Shown: positions 42,255 through 51,351, numbered from the stretch's first letter. The stretch is DNA of 64,000 nucleotides from an uncultured Prevotella sp. (GCA_900546345.1 URCI01000003.1:1-64000), one strand, 5' to 3'. Numbers and translations are program-made. Notes: generated by a model from the sequence alone, not told the origin.

Positions 42255-44063
42255 GTGATGAAGCATCTACGCATTTACCTTTTCAGTCTGCTTTGCCTGT
42301 TGCTTGTGCCGGGCATGCTTGTCGCCAAGGACCGCAAGCGCGCCAAAGCCAAGAAAGCAAAGGTCGAGCGGACTGTCACAGTGCCGCCGCTGAGCTATAA
42401 CGACAGCCGGCGGTATGACCTGTTCTTCTTGGAGGCCATCCGCCAACAAGAAGCCGGGCACTATGATGCTGCCTTTGATCTGCTCAACCATTGCCTGTCC
42501 ATCAATCCCAATGCGGCTGAGGCCTGGTATTTCAAAGCCATGTATCTCTCTCAACTCAAGCAAGACACATTGGCGATGAAATGCCTGGAAAGGTCTGCTA
42601 TGCTCAGTCCTGACAACGACACCTACCAAGAAAGACTGGCTCAGTTCTATATCGGCACCGGCAACTATCCCCTTGCCATCAGCTCCTACGAGCGCTTCTT
42701 TGCCAGCAACCGCGACCGCAGTGATGTGCTCAACATCCTTGTTCAGCTCTACAAACAACAGCAGAACTATCCGATGATGCTCAACACCATCAACCGTCTG
42801 GAGCAGGTAGAGGGTCCCAACGACTCTTTCACGTTGGCAAAGATGCGTGTCTACGAGCTCATGGGCGACAAAAAGATGGCATACAAAACATTGAAAGGCT
42901 TGGCCGACAGTCATCCCAATGATCCCGGTTTCACCGTGATGTTGGGCAACTGGCTCATGCAGAACAAGCGTGGCACAGAGGCTTACAAGCTTCTCACTCA
43001 AGTGCTGAAAGCCGATCCTGCCAATGTCTACGCCCAAAGTTCCTTGTATGACTATTACCGCGCCACTGGTCAGGATTCGCTGGCTCACCGGATGATGACA
43101 GAGGTGCTCCTGGGCAAGAACACGCCGGCACAGACGCGTGCCATGTTTCTCAAGCAGGCTGTGCAGGAGTGCGACGCCAAGGGCGACTCGCTCGGCGTGG
43201 TGAGACTGCTCGACCGTATGCAGGAGGTGATGCCCCGTGACACCGATGTGGCGGAGATGCGCGTGGCCTACTACACGCTCAAGAAGATGCCGGTGGCGAT
43301 GCTCGACAGTGCGCTGGTCTATCTCTTGAAGCTTGCTCCCGACAATGCCAGCGCCCGTTTCCAACTCATACAAAACAAATGGTCGAAACAAAACTGGAAG
43401 GAGATCGCGGCGCTCAGCGAGCCGGGTATGCTCTATAACCCCGATGAAATGGCGTTTTATTACTTCACCGGTTTGGCCCGTTACTATCAAAAGAACGACG
43501 ACGGCGCTTTGGATGCCTTTCAGCGCGGCACTTCTGTGATCAGTTCCAAGAGCAATCCCGACATCGTGAGTGACTTCTATGCGATCATGGGAGAAATCTA
43601 CCACAACAAAGGAGACAACGCCAAAGCCTACGCAGCCTTTGACAGTTGCTTGCAGTGGAAGCCCGACCAAGTGATGACACTCAACAATTATGCCTACTTC
43701 CTTAGTGTCGATGGCAAAGAACTGAAAAAGGCTGAGGAGATGAGCGCCAAGACGATCAAGGCAGAACCGAAGAACTCGACCTATCTCGACACCTACGCGT
43801 GGATACTATATAAGGAAGAGCGCTATACCGAGGCCAAACTCTATATCGACCAGGCCTTGGCCCATCTCTCCGATTCGACCATGCGTGCAGATCTGCTGGA
43901 ACATGCCGGTGACATCTATTGGGCTGCCGGCCTGCATGATCAAGCGCTGGCGTATTGGCGGCAAGCCGTGTCCGCCGGCAGCAGCAATGTGGCTGACCTG
44001 CAAAAGAAAATCGCTGGTGGACGGGAAAGAAAACAAAATAGCAAACGAAAAAACAGAAGATAA
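42255..44063 (+). CDS. Exported tetratricopeptide-repeat protein
   Basis: A 602-residue TPR protein with a signal peptide (ending GMLVAKD) and then many helical pairs: for example AAFDLLNHCLSINPNAAEAW near 75, ALEW-like spacing throughout, and a clear C-terminal set (DNAKAYAAFDSCLQWKPDQ, NNYAYFLSVDGKEL, EEMSAKTIKAEPKN). It is probably a periplasmic scaffold. Basic residues fill the first part after the signal and the extreme C-terminus. It lies between dut and the DUF4292 lipoprotein, 4 bp apart, an order I recall from other Bacteroidales. Function unknown. Confidence 0.85.
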   Translation: MMKHLRIYLFSLLCLLLVPGMLVAKDRKRAKAKKAKVERTVTVPPLSYNDSRRYDLFFLEAIRQQEAGHYDAAFDLLNHCLSINPNAAEAWYFKAMYLSQLKQDTLAMKCLERSAMLSPDNDTYQERLAQFYIGTGNYPLAISSYERFFASNRDRSDVLNILVQLYKQQQNYPMMLNTINRLEQVEGPNDSFTLAKMRVYELMGDKKMAYKTLKGLADSHPNDPGFTVMLGNWLMQNKRGTEAYKLLTQVLKADPANVYAQSSLYDYYRATGQDSLAHRMMTEVLLGKNTPAQTRAMFLKQAVQECDAKGDSLGVVRLLDRMQEVMPRDTDVAEMRVAYYTLKKMPVAMLDSALVYLLKLAPDNASARFQLIQNKWSKQNWKEIAALSEPGMLYNPDEMAFYYFTGLARYYQKNDDGALDAFQRGTSVISSKSNPDIVSDFYAIMGEIYHNKGDNAKAYAAFDSCLQWKPDQVMTLNNYAYFLSVDGKELKKAEEMSAKTIKAEPKNSTYLDTYAWILYKEERYTEAKLYIDQALAHLSDSTMRADLLEHAGDIYWAAGLHDQALAYWRQAVSAGSSNVADLQKKIAGGRERKQNSKRKNRR

Positions 44064-44067
44064 AACG

Positions 44068-44967
44068 ATGAAGAAAACTCATATCTTTCTTTCGCTCCTC
44101 ACAGCCTTGATGGCGTTTACCTCTTGTGGGGCGCAGAAGGCAGCGGTCAAGGACACGATTCCGTCGTCAGCCGCCACGAAGGAGACACACGTGGCCGCTC
44201 ACGATGCCCATCGTCAGCAACTGGCTTTTGTCCAGCGCGTCAGCGACCAAAAAGTCTATGCCCAGAATATCGTCAGTTCCATGACGTTCACAGCCACCAT
44301 GGGCGACAAGCAGATCACCGTGCCGGGCTCTCTGCATATGCGTCGTGACAAGGTCATCCGCTTGCAGCTTTTCATTCCGTTGCTGGGCAGCGAGGTGGGC
44401 CGTCTGGAGTTCACGCCCGACTATGTGCTGGTGATAGACAGAATGCATAAAGAATACATCAAGGGCGATTACAATCAGTTGGATTTCCTACGCGACAATG
44501 GACTGAACTTCTATTCGCTTCAAGCGCTGTTTTGGAATCAGCTCTTCTTGCCGGGTACACAGAAAGTAGGGGAAGGCGACCTGTCGAAATATACGGTGAA
44601 GACCGATGAAACGGGTGGTTTGAAGCCCATCTCTCTGCAAAACGGCAATATGACCTTTACCTGGAAAGCCGACACCGCGAGTGCACGCATCTTGCAGACT
44701 CATGTCAGCTACAAGAGTTCCGCTCACGGCAATTCTTCGTTGGTATGGCTCTACTCTGACTTCAAGGCACTCGGCAACAAGATGTTTCCGGGCACGCAGT
44801 CTTTTTCGTTCACCACTACGGCAACGAAGAAAGCGCAGAAATGCATTGTTAAGTTGGAGTTGGGAAAACTCAAAACCGACAGTGACTGGGAGGAGCAGTC
44901 AACGGTGTCTGACCGCTATAAGCAGATGGACGTAAAGGATGTTTTTGGAAAAATACTCAGCATGTAA
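44068..44967 (+). CDS. DUF4292 family lipoprotein
   Basis: A 299-residue lipoprotein with lipobox FTSC (Cys near residue 20) and a mature part of beta-strands resembling the LolA/LolB fold, as for the DUF4292 family. The segment GSLHMRRDKVIRLQLFIPLLG and later EFTPDYVLVIDRMHKEYIKG fit that group (quoted in shorter parts: VIRLQLFIPLLG, YVLVIDRMHKEYI). A role in lipoprotein or lipid handling is possible but unproven. The ATG at 44068 is 4 bp after the TPR stop; the frame open further upstream overlaps the TPR gene. Its TAA directly abuts the next ATG. Confidence 0.82.
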   Translation: MKKTHIFLSLLTALMAFTSCGAQKAAVKDTIPSSAATKETHVAAHDAHRQQLAFVQRVSDQKVYAQNIVSSMTFTATMGDKQITVPGSLHMRRDKVIRLQLFIPLLGSEVGRLEFTPDYVLVIDRMHKEYIKGDYNQLDFLRDNGLNFYSLQALFWNQLFLPGTQKVGEGDLSKYTVKTDETGGLKPISLQNGNMTFTWKADTASARILQTHVSYKSSAHGNSSLVWLYSDFKALGNKMFPGTQSFSFTTTATKKAQKCIVKLELGKLKTDSDWEEQSTVSDRYKQMDVKDVFGKILSM

Positions 44968-46767
44968 ATGAGACGAATAGCCACCTTATTGATCGCATTG
45001 AGCTGTGTGCTCTCACTCACAGCACAGAGCAAACGCAAGACAACAACAACTCGGAAGAGCAGCCGTACGGAGCAGACCGTCAGACAGAAAAAGACAACGA
45101 CGAAGACAAAGTCGACGAAAACCACTACCAGTAGTCGTAAAAAAGGACGGAATAACGGGCGGAGCACGGCCGGCAAGCGCAATCAGACCGTCTACACCAA
45201 TGCTTCTATCCGTGGACTGCAAAACCAGCGCGCTGCCATTCAGAAAAAGATTCGTGAGCAGGAAGCTGCTTTGAAGAAAAACAAGGCCGATGTCGCTGAG
45301 CGCCTCCAGCACCTGATGACAATCAATGGTGAGATCGATCAACGGCAACACAACATCGAGGGCATTCAGAAAGACATCCATCATATCGAGGGAAACATTG
45401 GCATTCTGAATTCTCAGCTCAAGACATTGCAACAACAGTTGCGCGACCGCCAGCAGAAATACATCAAGTCGATGCGCTATATGGCACGGCACCGCTCCGT
45501 GCAAGACCGGTTGATGTTTATCTTCTCAGCGAAGAACTTCTATCAGATGTACCGCCGCCTGCGGTTTGTGCGGGAATATGCACAGTACCAGCGCGCTCAG
45601 GGTGAGGCCGTCCGCGCCAAGCAAGGACAGGTCAACAGCAAGCATCGCCAACTGCAGCGGGTAAAAGGACAGAAAAACACCTTATTATATAAGGGACAAC
45701 AGGAAAAACTGAAACTTGAAGGCAACAAGGCCGAGCAACAGCAGGTGGTGGCCAGTCTGCAACAACAGCAAAAGACGATCCAAAGCGTCATTGCCGATCA
45801 GCATAAGAAAGACGCTGCACTCAACGCCAAGATCGATCAACTCGTGGAGATAGAGGTGCAGAAGGTGAGGGCGCGTGCTGCCGCCGAGGCTAAGCGCCAG
45901 GCAGCTGCCGCAGCGGCTGCCAAACGTCGCGCCGCCCTGTTGGCACAGAAGAAGGCGGCTGCCGAGGCCGCCGCGCGCGAGAATGCGCGCCGGATTGCCG
46001 AGGCCCGTCAGCGCGAGGCACAACTCAAGGAGCAGGCCCGCCAGGCTGCCCTTGCCGAAGCTGCGGCTCAACGCGCCCGTGAGGCTGCTGCCGCCAAAGC
46101 CCGTCAGGAAGCTGCCGCAAAGGCGTTGGCCAGCGAGCGCGCCGCACAGCAGGCTGCTGCCCGTGAGCTTGCAGCGCGTGAAGCTGCGGAGCGTGAGGCC
46201 GAGGCTCGTAAGGCGGCTGCTGAGCAGGCTGCCCGTGAGGCGGAGTCGATGCGACGTGCTGCTGAGCTCAAACAACGGGTCGATGCCCGGCGCGCTCAGC
46301 AGGAGATCAAGCAGGTCACGCAAGACAACCAGGAAGCACAGAAGTTCTCTACCGTGGACCGTATGATGAACAATGGCTTCGAGGCTAACCGTGGCCGTCT
46401 GCCGATGCCGATCACCGGCAATTATCGCATTGTGAGCCACTTCGGACAATATAATGTGGAAGGACTGAAAGGCGTGACGCTCGACAATAAAGGCATCAAC
46501 ATCATGGGTGGTCCCGGTGCACAGGCCCGCTGTGTCTATGACGGTGAGGTGAGCGCCGTTATCGGCTATGGTGGCAGCATGGTGGTGATGGTGCGGCATG
46601 GAGCCTATATCTCGGTATACTGCAACCTGCGTTCGGTCAGTGTCAGCCGTGGACAGAAGGTGCGCACACGTCAGATCCTCGGTACCGTAGGCCCTGATCA
46701 TATCCTCCAGTTCCAGCTGCGCAAGGAGAGGGCAAAGCTCAATCCTGAGGCCTGGCTCGGCAGATGA
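44968..46767 (+). CDS. EnvC-like murein hydrolase activator with degenerate LytM domain
   Basis: A 599-residue exported protein: signal peptide (ending LTAQS), a basic Lys/Arg/Thr-rich linker, a first coiled coil (about 70-275), then a very Ala-, Arg- and Glu-rich helical region (about 290-450), and a LytM/M23 domain (about 475-599). The catalytic and zinc positions are lost: HxGxD reads NKGIN, YxHL reads YCNL, and HLHFE reads ILQFQ. So it should not cut peptidoglycan itself but, as with E. coli EnvC, may activate an amidase at the septum. It starts right after the DUF4292 stop codon. Confidence 0.85.
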   Translation: MRRIATLLIALSCVLSLTAQSKRKTTTTRKSSRTEQTVRQKKTTTKTKSTKTTTSSRKKGRNNGRSTAGKRNQTVYTNASIRGLQNQRAAIQKKIREQEAALKKNKADVAERLQHLMTINGEIDQRQHNIEGIQKDIHHIEGNIGILNSQLKTLQQQLRDRQQKYIKSMRYMARHRSVQDRLMFIFSAKNFYQMYRRLRFVREYAQYQRAQGEAVRAKQGQVNSKHRQLQRVKGQKNTLLYKGQQEKLKLEGNKAEQQQVVASLQQQQKTIQSVIADQHKKDAALNAKIDQLVEIEVQKVRARAAAEAKRQAAAAAAAKRRAALLAQKKAAAEAAARENARRIAEARQREAQLKEQARQAALAEAAAQRAREAAAAKARQEAAAKALASERAAQQAAARELAAREAAEREAEARKAAAEQAAREAESMRRAAELKQRVDARRAQQEIKQVTQDNQEAQKFSTVDRMMNNGFEANRGRLPMPITGNYRIVSHFGQYNVEGLKGVTLDNKGINIMGGPGAQARCVYDGEVSAVIGYGGSMVVMVRHGAYISVYCNLRSVSVSRGQKVRTRQILGTVGPDHILQFQLRKERAKLNPEAWLGR

Positions 46768-46783
46768 CAGAGTAAACATACGA

Positions 46784-46898
46784 AGTAACGTCTTGTATAA
46801 AGACATAGTAACAGAGTAAACATACAAAGTAACGTCTTATATAATGACATAGTAACATAGTAAACAGACATAGTAACAGAATAGGCAGATGTCGTAAC
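46784..46898 (+). repeat. Tandem repeat after the EnvC-like gene, 21/23-bp alternating spacing
   Basis: AGTAAC occurs at 46784, 46807, 46828, 46851 and 46872 and as CGTAAC at 46893. Spacings are 23, 21, 23, 21 and 21, i.e. a 44-bp higher-order unit made of two halves of about 22 bp (for example ACAGAGTAAACATAC and CGTCTTATATAATGAC). It begins within 20 bp of the stop codon. Confidence 0.8.
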
Positions 46899-46975
46899 AG
46901 GGTACGCTTCAAGGTGCGCTCGTTACTTCATCTGCCTTTTTTCGTATTCTTATCCACTTGATTTGTTTTGTTGTG

Positions 46976-47265
46976 TAAACTGACATTTTTCCGCCCTTAT
47001 TACGGCGCTTTTTTCAATCAGCACCGGGTTTGGTCAGAAAGAAGCCCAAAATGAGCTGATTTTTGTAATTGGCTGTAGGTGAGAAAGTTATATGGATGTT
47101 CAAGATTTCAGTGCTACTTTGCTTGCCTTTTTAGCCCTTTTACTTCGCCCAAACACCGCTTTTTTAGGGTAAAATCACTGGTTTTATCGAGTAAAACAAG
47201 TGTTTTGATGGAAAATTCTCTAGAGAATTTTCCATCAAAACACCGTTTTCTTAGCATCATCTCAG
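46976..47265 (+). repeat. Dispersed structured element, copy B
   Basis: Shares with copy A (16259-16472) the identical 19-mer TAAACTGACATTTTTCCGC (46976-46994), AGAAGC, TTTTGTAA-TGGCT, a TTCTCTAGAGAATTTTC core and the final CATCTCAG. It is longer by about 75 bp, mostly between the TGGCT block and the hairpin. It lies in the 1-kb gap between the EnvC-like gene and the REP-type transposase. Confidence 0.7.
47200..47243. repeat. Perfect 44-bp palindrome within copy B
   Basis: Every base from 47200 to 47221 pairs with 47243 back to 47222, with no loop, centred on TCTAGA. The pairing extends by five more pairs outside a small bulge (AAAAC/GTTTT). It is the counterpart of the hairpin at 16399-16456. 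Confidence 0.9.
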
Positions 47266-47417
47266 CTTTTTGATCGAGTGAAATCGATGAAATTGCACTT
47301 ACATCCCTCTTTTCCCGTTTTTCGCTTCTCTAGATTGCAACTTCTCGCGGAAGTGCTTTTGTCAGATAAAATGGTTGTTACTTCATAAGAGCGGGTGATT
47401 AAGCTCTCAGCGTATAA

Positions 47418-47722
47418 TGTCCCTGAAAGGGACACACTATGATTGACCCCAGGTCGTCGAGCTTTTGTGATGGCGAAGCCTCACAAAAGTGAGCGACCTG
47501 GGGTAGTTCGCGTGCGGGAAGATGTCCTCGGAGAGGACTCACGTGGACGCATGAAGTAACTTTGTCAAGGCTTTGTAATACGTCCGCGTGAGACCTCTCC
47601 GAGGTCATTACGTCGCCGCCGACTCTACCCCAAGTCGCTCGCAAGTAAGGACCTCCGCTTCGCTTCGGTCCTTACTTGCTCGACGACTTGGGGTTATTCA
47701 AGGTGTGTCCCTTTCAGGGACA
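47418..47722. repeat. REP/BIME-like nested palindrome next to the transposase
   Basis: Five stems in a row: TGTCCCT/AGGGACA (47418-47434); CCCCAGGTCG/CGACCTGGGG (47447-47503) with an inner CTTTTGTGA/TCACAAAAG; an imperfect 31-bp stem (47522-47552 with 47578-47608); ACCCCAAGTCG/CGACTTGGGGT (47627-47694) with an inner 13-bp stem; and TGTCCCT/AGGGACA (47706-47722). The last hairpin is the exact reverse complement of the first, and the outer arms of stems 2 and 4 are inverted copies (CCCC-GGTCGTCGAGC). The whole 305 bp is thus an inverted array of palindromes. Confidence 0.85.
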
Positions 47723-47783
47723 TGAGCCATTCGGGTGCTCTCTCCTTTCTACTTGAAAGTAACTCTACACTTTACAAGCTTGG

Positions 47784-48227
47784 CTATAGGTAATTTTCGT
47801 TGTACGAGATGCCATAATCTTCCAGTAGTTGCTTGAGCTCATCTTTGAAGCAGACCTTGGCGTGATGTGTTTTCTGGTTCTTGATATATTCGATGATCTT
47901 GTCTTTCTCACGAAGTGAACATGTGGCGGCAAAGTATTCACTGCGCCATCCTTCGAACATTGGAAACTGAGGGCGGTGCTCTTTCATGTAGTTATTTGTA
48001 GAGATCTTCAACATGCGAACATAGTCCGCAACAGTCAGAGTGGAAGGTAGACCCACCAAGAGATGAACATGATTGGGCATGCCACCTACTCTGTATAGGT
48101 GGCTGTTCTTATTTTTAGTGAACGAGAGTATATAACTGTATAGATCCCGCTCGTAGTTTTGGTCTATAACAGGCCTGTGACTTCTTGTACCGATAACGAT
48201 GTGGTACATCAGTTGTGTGTAGCTCAT
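47784..48227 (-). CDS. REP-associated tyrosine transposase (Y1/HUH, IS200/IS605-related)
   Basis: A 147-residue HUH single-strand transposase. MSYTQLMYHIVIGTRSHRP starts the fold, the metal-binding His-hydrophobe-His lies in MPNHVHLLVGLP, and the catalytic Tyr is probably in the ADYVRMLK or NNYMKEHR helix region; WRSEYFAATCSLREKDKIIEYIKNQ (in parts EYFAATCS, IEYIKNQ) follows. The start at 48227 gives the usual length; an upstream ATG at 48302 would overlap the next gene. A 305-bp palindromic array lies 61 bp beyond its stop codon, the arrangement expected for RAYT genes and REP elements. Confidence 0.85.
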   Translation of the reverse strand: MSYTQLMYHIVIGTRSHRPVIDQNYERDLYSYILSFTKNKNSHLYRVGGMPNHVHLLVGLPSTLTVADYVRMLKISTNNYMKEHRPQFPMFEGWRSEYFAATCSLREKDKIIEYIKNQKTHHAKVCFKDELKQLLEDYGISYNENYL

Positions 48228-48286
48228 AGACTTCTCGATTTGTAGATTGTTGGGAAACAATGTGGAGATAATTGCCAGCCCCCGCT

Positions 48287-49372
48287 TTATTCCTTCTCCC
48301 ACCTCGGCACACTCTCCTCCAGTCCTTCGAGCACTTGCAGGTAGGTTGTGAAGGCTTGGTCGATTTCGCTGATTTTGACGAATTCATCGGCACTATGTGA
48401 TCGGGAGGACTCGCCGGGGCCGAGCTTCAGCGAAGGGAAGGGCATCAGCGCCTGGTCACTGAGCGTGGGAGATCCGAAAGGCTTAAGGCCGAGCGACACA
48501 CAACGCTTGACGAGCGGATGCTCTGGGTCGATGTGGGAGGAATGCAAGCGGAACGAATGCGCGTGGACATCACTCTTGACATGCGAGCGAACGATGTCGT
48601 AGACCTCCTCATTGGTGTAGTACTCATTGGTGCGCACGTCGACGAGCATCCGGCATTCGTCAGGGATGACATTGTGCTGCGTACCCGCATGAACTACCGT
48701 GAGCGTCATCTTGGTGGGACCGAGGAAGGGACTGACCTTTTCAAACCGGAAATCCCGAATCCATCGCATGTCGTCGAGGGCTTCATAGATCGCGTTGACA
48801 CCCTCGTTGCGTGCCGCATGACCACTCTTGCCGTGGCTCACGACGTCGAGCACCATCAGTCCTTTCTCCGCGATAGCCGGCTGCATGCCCGTCGGCTCGC
48901 CCACGATGGCCACGTCGATGTGGGGCAGCAGCGGCAGTGCGCGGCTGATGCCGTCCTTTCCCGACACCTCTTCCTCGGCAGAAGCCAGGTAGACGAGGTT
49001 GTAGGGTTGCGTGCGCAGCGTCATATAGCGAAACACCTGCAAGAGTGTGACCAAACCACCGCCACAGTCGTTGCTGCCTAAACCGTAAAGCACATCTCCC
49101 TCGCGAGTGGGTGTAAATGGGTCGTGAACCCACGAAATGGCCGGTTTCACCGTGTCGATATGCGCGTTGAGTAGGATCGTCGGCTTGGCTTCGTCGTAGT
49201 CGGGGCAGATGGCCCAGACATTGTTTGCCTCACGGTGTGTGGCGAGTCCGTAGGTATTCATTTGTCGTTGCATGACATCGGCAGCGTCTTTCTCGTTGTG
49301 GCTGACGGAAGGTGTGGCAATGAGCTCTAAGAGCAATTCCAGGGCGTCGTTGATATAGTCTTGGTGTCTCAT
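48287..49372 (-). CDS. argE: M20 family deacylase, probable N-acyl-ornithine deacylase
   Basis: A 361-residue M20 zinc hydrolase. Metal and catalytic residues are in LLNAHIDTVK (His, Asp), GSNDCGGG (Asp), SAEEEVSG (Glu pair), GEPT, and SRSHSADEFV (His near the end). In Bacteroidales, close relatives act in arginine biosynthesis and remove a succinyl or acetyl group from ornithine. That specificity is inferred; related succinyl-diaminopimelate or dipeptide hydrolases are not excluded. It is divergent from the acyl-CoA ligase gene. The 59 bp between it and the transposase carries no feature. Confidence 0.75.
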   Translation of the reverse strand: MRHQDYINDALELLLELIATPSVSHNEKDAADVMQRQMNTYGLATHREANNVWAICPDYDEAKPTILLNAHIDTVKPAISWVHDPFTPTREGDVLYGLGSNDCGGGLVTLLQVFRYMTLRTQPYNLVYLASAEEEVSGKDGISRALPLLPHIDVAIVGEPTGMQPAIAEKGLMVLDVVSHGKSGHAARNEGVNAIYEALDDMRWIRDFRFEKVSPFLGPTKMTLTVVHAGTQHNVIPDECRMLVDVRTNEYYTNEEVYDIVRSHVKSDVHAHSFRLHSSHIDPEHPLVKRCVSLGLKPFGSPTLSDQALMPFPSLKLGPGESSRSHSADEFVKISEIDQAFTTYLQVLEGLEESVPRWEKE

Positions 49373-49400
49373 GTTGCGGAAATAGAAATGGTTATGTAGG

Positions 49401-49408
49401 CAAAATTA
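49401..49408 (-). promoter_or_regulatory. -7 box of the M20 deacylase gene
   Basis: TAATTTTG on the minus strand matches TAnnTTTG, 28 bp upstream of the ATG at 49372. No matching -33 box. Confidence 0.45.
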
Positions 49409-49426
49409 ATAAAAACTGCCTAAACA

Positions 49427-49458
49427 TTTCACTTTTTGATAAGAATTCTTTATCTTTG
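49427..49458 (+). promoter_or_regulatory. Promoter of the acyl-CoA ligase gene
   Basis: TTTC (49427-49430), a 20-base spacer and TATCTTTG (49451-49458). The ATG at 49483 is 24 bp downstream. Confidence 0.65.
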
Positions 49459-49482
49459 CAACAACAAAAAATACTTAGTGCT

Positions 49483-51291
49483 ATGCAGAATAGAAGTCAT
49501 CTGTCTGTGCTGATACATGAGCAGGCAAAGAAGTATGGGTCGCGGGCTGCCCTGACGTTTCGCTCGTTTGGCAGTCTGAAATGGAAGACCGTTTCCTGGA
49601 AGCAGTTCTCCCTGCGCGTCAAGCAAGTGAGCAATGCCATGCTGAACTTGAGCATCAAACCTCAGGAAAACATTGCTGTGTTCTCGCAAAACTGTGTGCA
49701 GTATCTCTACACCGACTTTGGCGCCTACGGCATCCGGGCCTGCTCCATCCCTATCTATGCGACCAGCTCGGAGCAACAGATACAGTTCATCATCAACGAT
49801 GCACAAGTCCGTTTCCTCTTCGTTGGTGAGCAGGAACAATACAACAAGGCCCACCGTGTCTTCGCCCTTTGCCCTTCGTTGGAGCGCATCATCATCTACG
49901 ATGACAGCGTGCGCATCAGTTCGCACGACCCCAACGCCCTCTATTTCGAAGACTTCTTGAAGCTGGGAGAGGATCTGCCGCGCCAGACCGAGGTGGAGGC
50001 TCTGTACCGTCAGGCCAACGACGATGATCTCTGCAACATACTCTACACCAGTGGCACTACGGGCGACAGCAAAGGCGTGATGCTCTCTTATGGACAGTAT
50101 GCGGCCGCCTTGAAGGCCAACGATGCCTGCGTGCCCATCACGGAAAAAGACCGTGTGATCGACTTCCTGCCTTTCACCCATATCTTTGAGCGCGGCTGGG
50201 CCTATTTGGCCCTGACCGAAGGTGCCCAGCTCATCATCAACACCTATCCCAAGGAGATCCAGGAAAGCATGCGTGAGACCCATCCTACCTCCATGTCGAG
50301 TGTGCCACGCTTTTGGGAGAAAGTCTATCAGGCCGTCAAGGACAAGATGGACCGTTCGAGCGCTTGGCAGCAAAAGCTGTTCTATCATGCGCTGAATGTC
50401 GGAAAGAAATACAATGTAGACTATATCTGCAATGGCAAGCGTCCGCCGTTGCCATTGGCTTTGGAATATAAGGTGCTCGACAAATCGGTTCTTAGCCTTG
50501 TGCGCAAGGTGATGGGATTGGAACACTCCAATATCTTCCCTACTGCAGGCGCCTATGTGTCGCCAGAAGTCGAGAATTTTGTCCATTCCATCGGCATTAA
50601 CATGATCGTCGGCTACGGGCTGACAGAGAGCCTGGCCACCGTGTCCTGCGATCATATCGGTGAGAAGATCACGATCGGCTCAGTAGGACGTCCGATAGAT
50701 AGCGTGGAGGTGAAGATTGGAGAAAACAGCGAGATCTTGCTCAAAGGCCCGACGATCACCAAAGGCTATTACCATCGTGATGAGCTCAACAAGCAAGCTT
50801 TCGATGACGATGGCTTCTTCCATACCGGCGATGCTGGTTATATGCGCGACGGAGAACTCTTCCTTAAAGAGCGCATCAAGGATCTCTTCAAGACCAGCAA
50901 TGGCAAATACATCGCCCCGCAAATGGTCGAGTCGCTGCTGCTCGTGGATAAGTTTATCGACCAGGTGGCTGTCATTGCCGACCAGCGTAAGTTCGTTTCA
51001 GCACTGATTGTGCCTGAGTTCCGTCTGTTGGAGGATTATGCGCGTGAGCACAATATCCAGTTTGATAGTCGTGAAGACCTCTGCGAGAGCAAGGAAATCC
51101 ACGACATGATGATGGATCGCATCGAGACGTTGCAGCAAGGTCTGGCCAATTATGAGAAGATCAAGCGTTTTACACTCCTGCCGCATCATTTCTCGATGGA
51201 ATCGGGTGAATTGACCAACACGCTGAAAATGCGCCGTCCCGTCATCTACAAGAACTATGCGGCTGTCATTGACAAGATGTATGAATGTTAG
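49483..51291 (+). CDS. AMP-forming long-chain acyl-CoA ligase
   Basis: A 602-residue ANL-superfamily enzyme that activates fatty acids to acyl-CoA via acyl-adenylate. The P-loop YTSGTTGDSKGVMLSY is near 190, the A5 motif GYGLTES near 390, and DDDGFFHTGDAGY and LKERIKDLFKTSNGKYIAP (in parts RIKDLFKTSNGKYI) complete the ATP and hinge motifs. The C-terminal catalytic Lys region is present. The start MQNRSHLSVLI was chosen because an in-frame TTG at 49456 lies inside the -7 box. Confidence 0.92.
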   Translation: MQNRSHLSVLIHEQAKKYGSRAALTFRSFGSLKWKTVSWKQFSLRVKQVSNAMLNLSIKPQENIAVFSQNCVQYLYTDFGAYGIRACSIPIYATSSEQQIQFIINDAQVRFLFVGEQEQYNKAHRVFALCPSLERIIIYDDSVRISSHDPNALYFEDFLKLGEDLPRQTEVEALYRQANDDDLCNILYTSGTTGDSKGVMLSYGQYAAALKANDACVPITEKDRVIDFLPFTHIFERGWAYLALTEGAQLIINTYPKEIQESMRETHPTSMSSVPRFWEKVYQAVKDKMDRSSAWQQKLFYHALNVGKKYNVDYICNGKRPPLPLALEYKVLDKSVLSLVRKVMGLEHSNIFPTAGAYVSPEVENFVHSIGINMIVGYGLTESLATVSCDHIGEKITIGSVGRPIDSVEVKIGENSEILLKGPTITKGYYHRDELNKQAFDDDGFFHTGDAGYMRDGELFLKERIKDLFKTSNGKYIAPQMVESLLLVDKFIDQVAVIADQRKFVSALIVPEFRLLEDYAREHNIQFDSREDLCESKEIHDMMMDRIETLQQGLANYEKIKRFTLLPHHFSMESGELTNTLKMRRPVIYKNYAAVIDKMYEC

Positions 51292-51351
51292 ATGTAGGCT
51301 TGCAGTCAGATAGCAACAACGAATCATAAATATAGAAAATAACGTCTTCCC

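Noticed and set aside
42267..43670. A 467-codon open frame on the - strand opposite the TPR gene
   Set aside because: No start context, no domain, and the TPR frame has a signal peptide and clear repeats.
47079..47273. A 64-codon frame within copy B of the dispersed element
   Set aside because: It is not conserved in copy A and half of it is palindrome sequence.
47399..47644. An 81-codon frame in the palindromic array
   Set aside because: Its two halves repeat each other only because the DNA is palindromic. No promoter and no independent support.
48228..48302. An N-terminal extension of the transposase to 48302
   Set aside because: It would overlap the M20 deacylase gene, and the family start MSYTQLMYHIVIG is at 48227.
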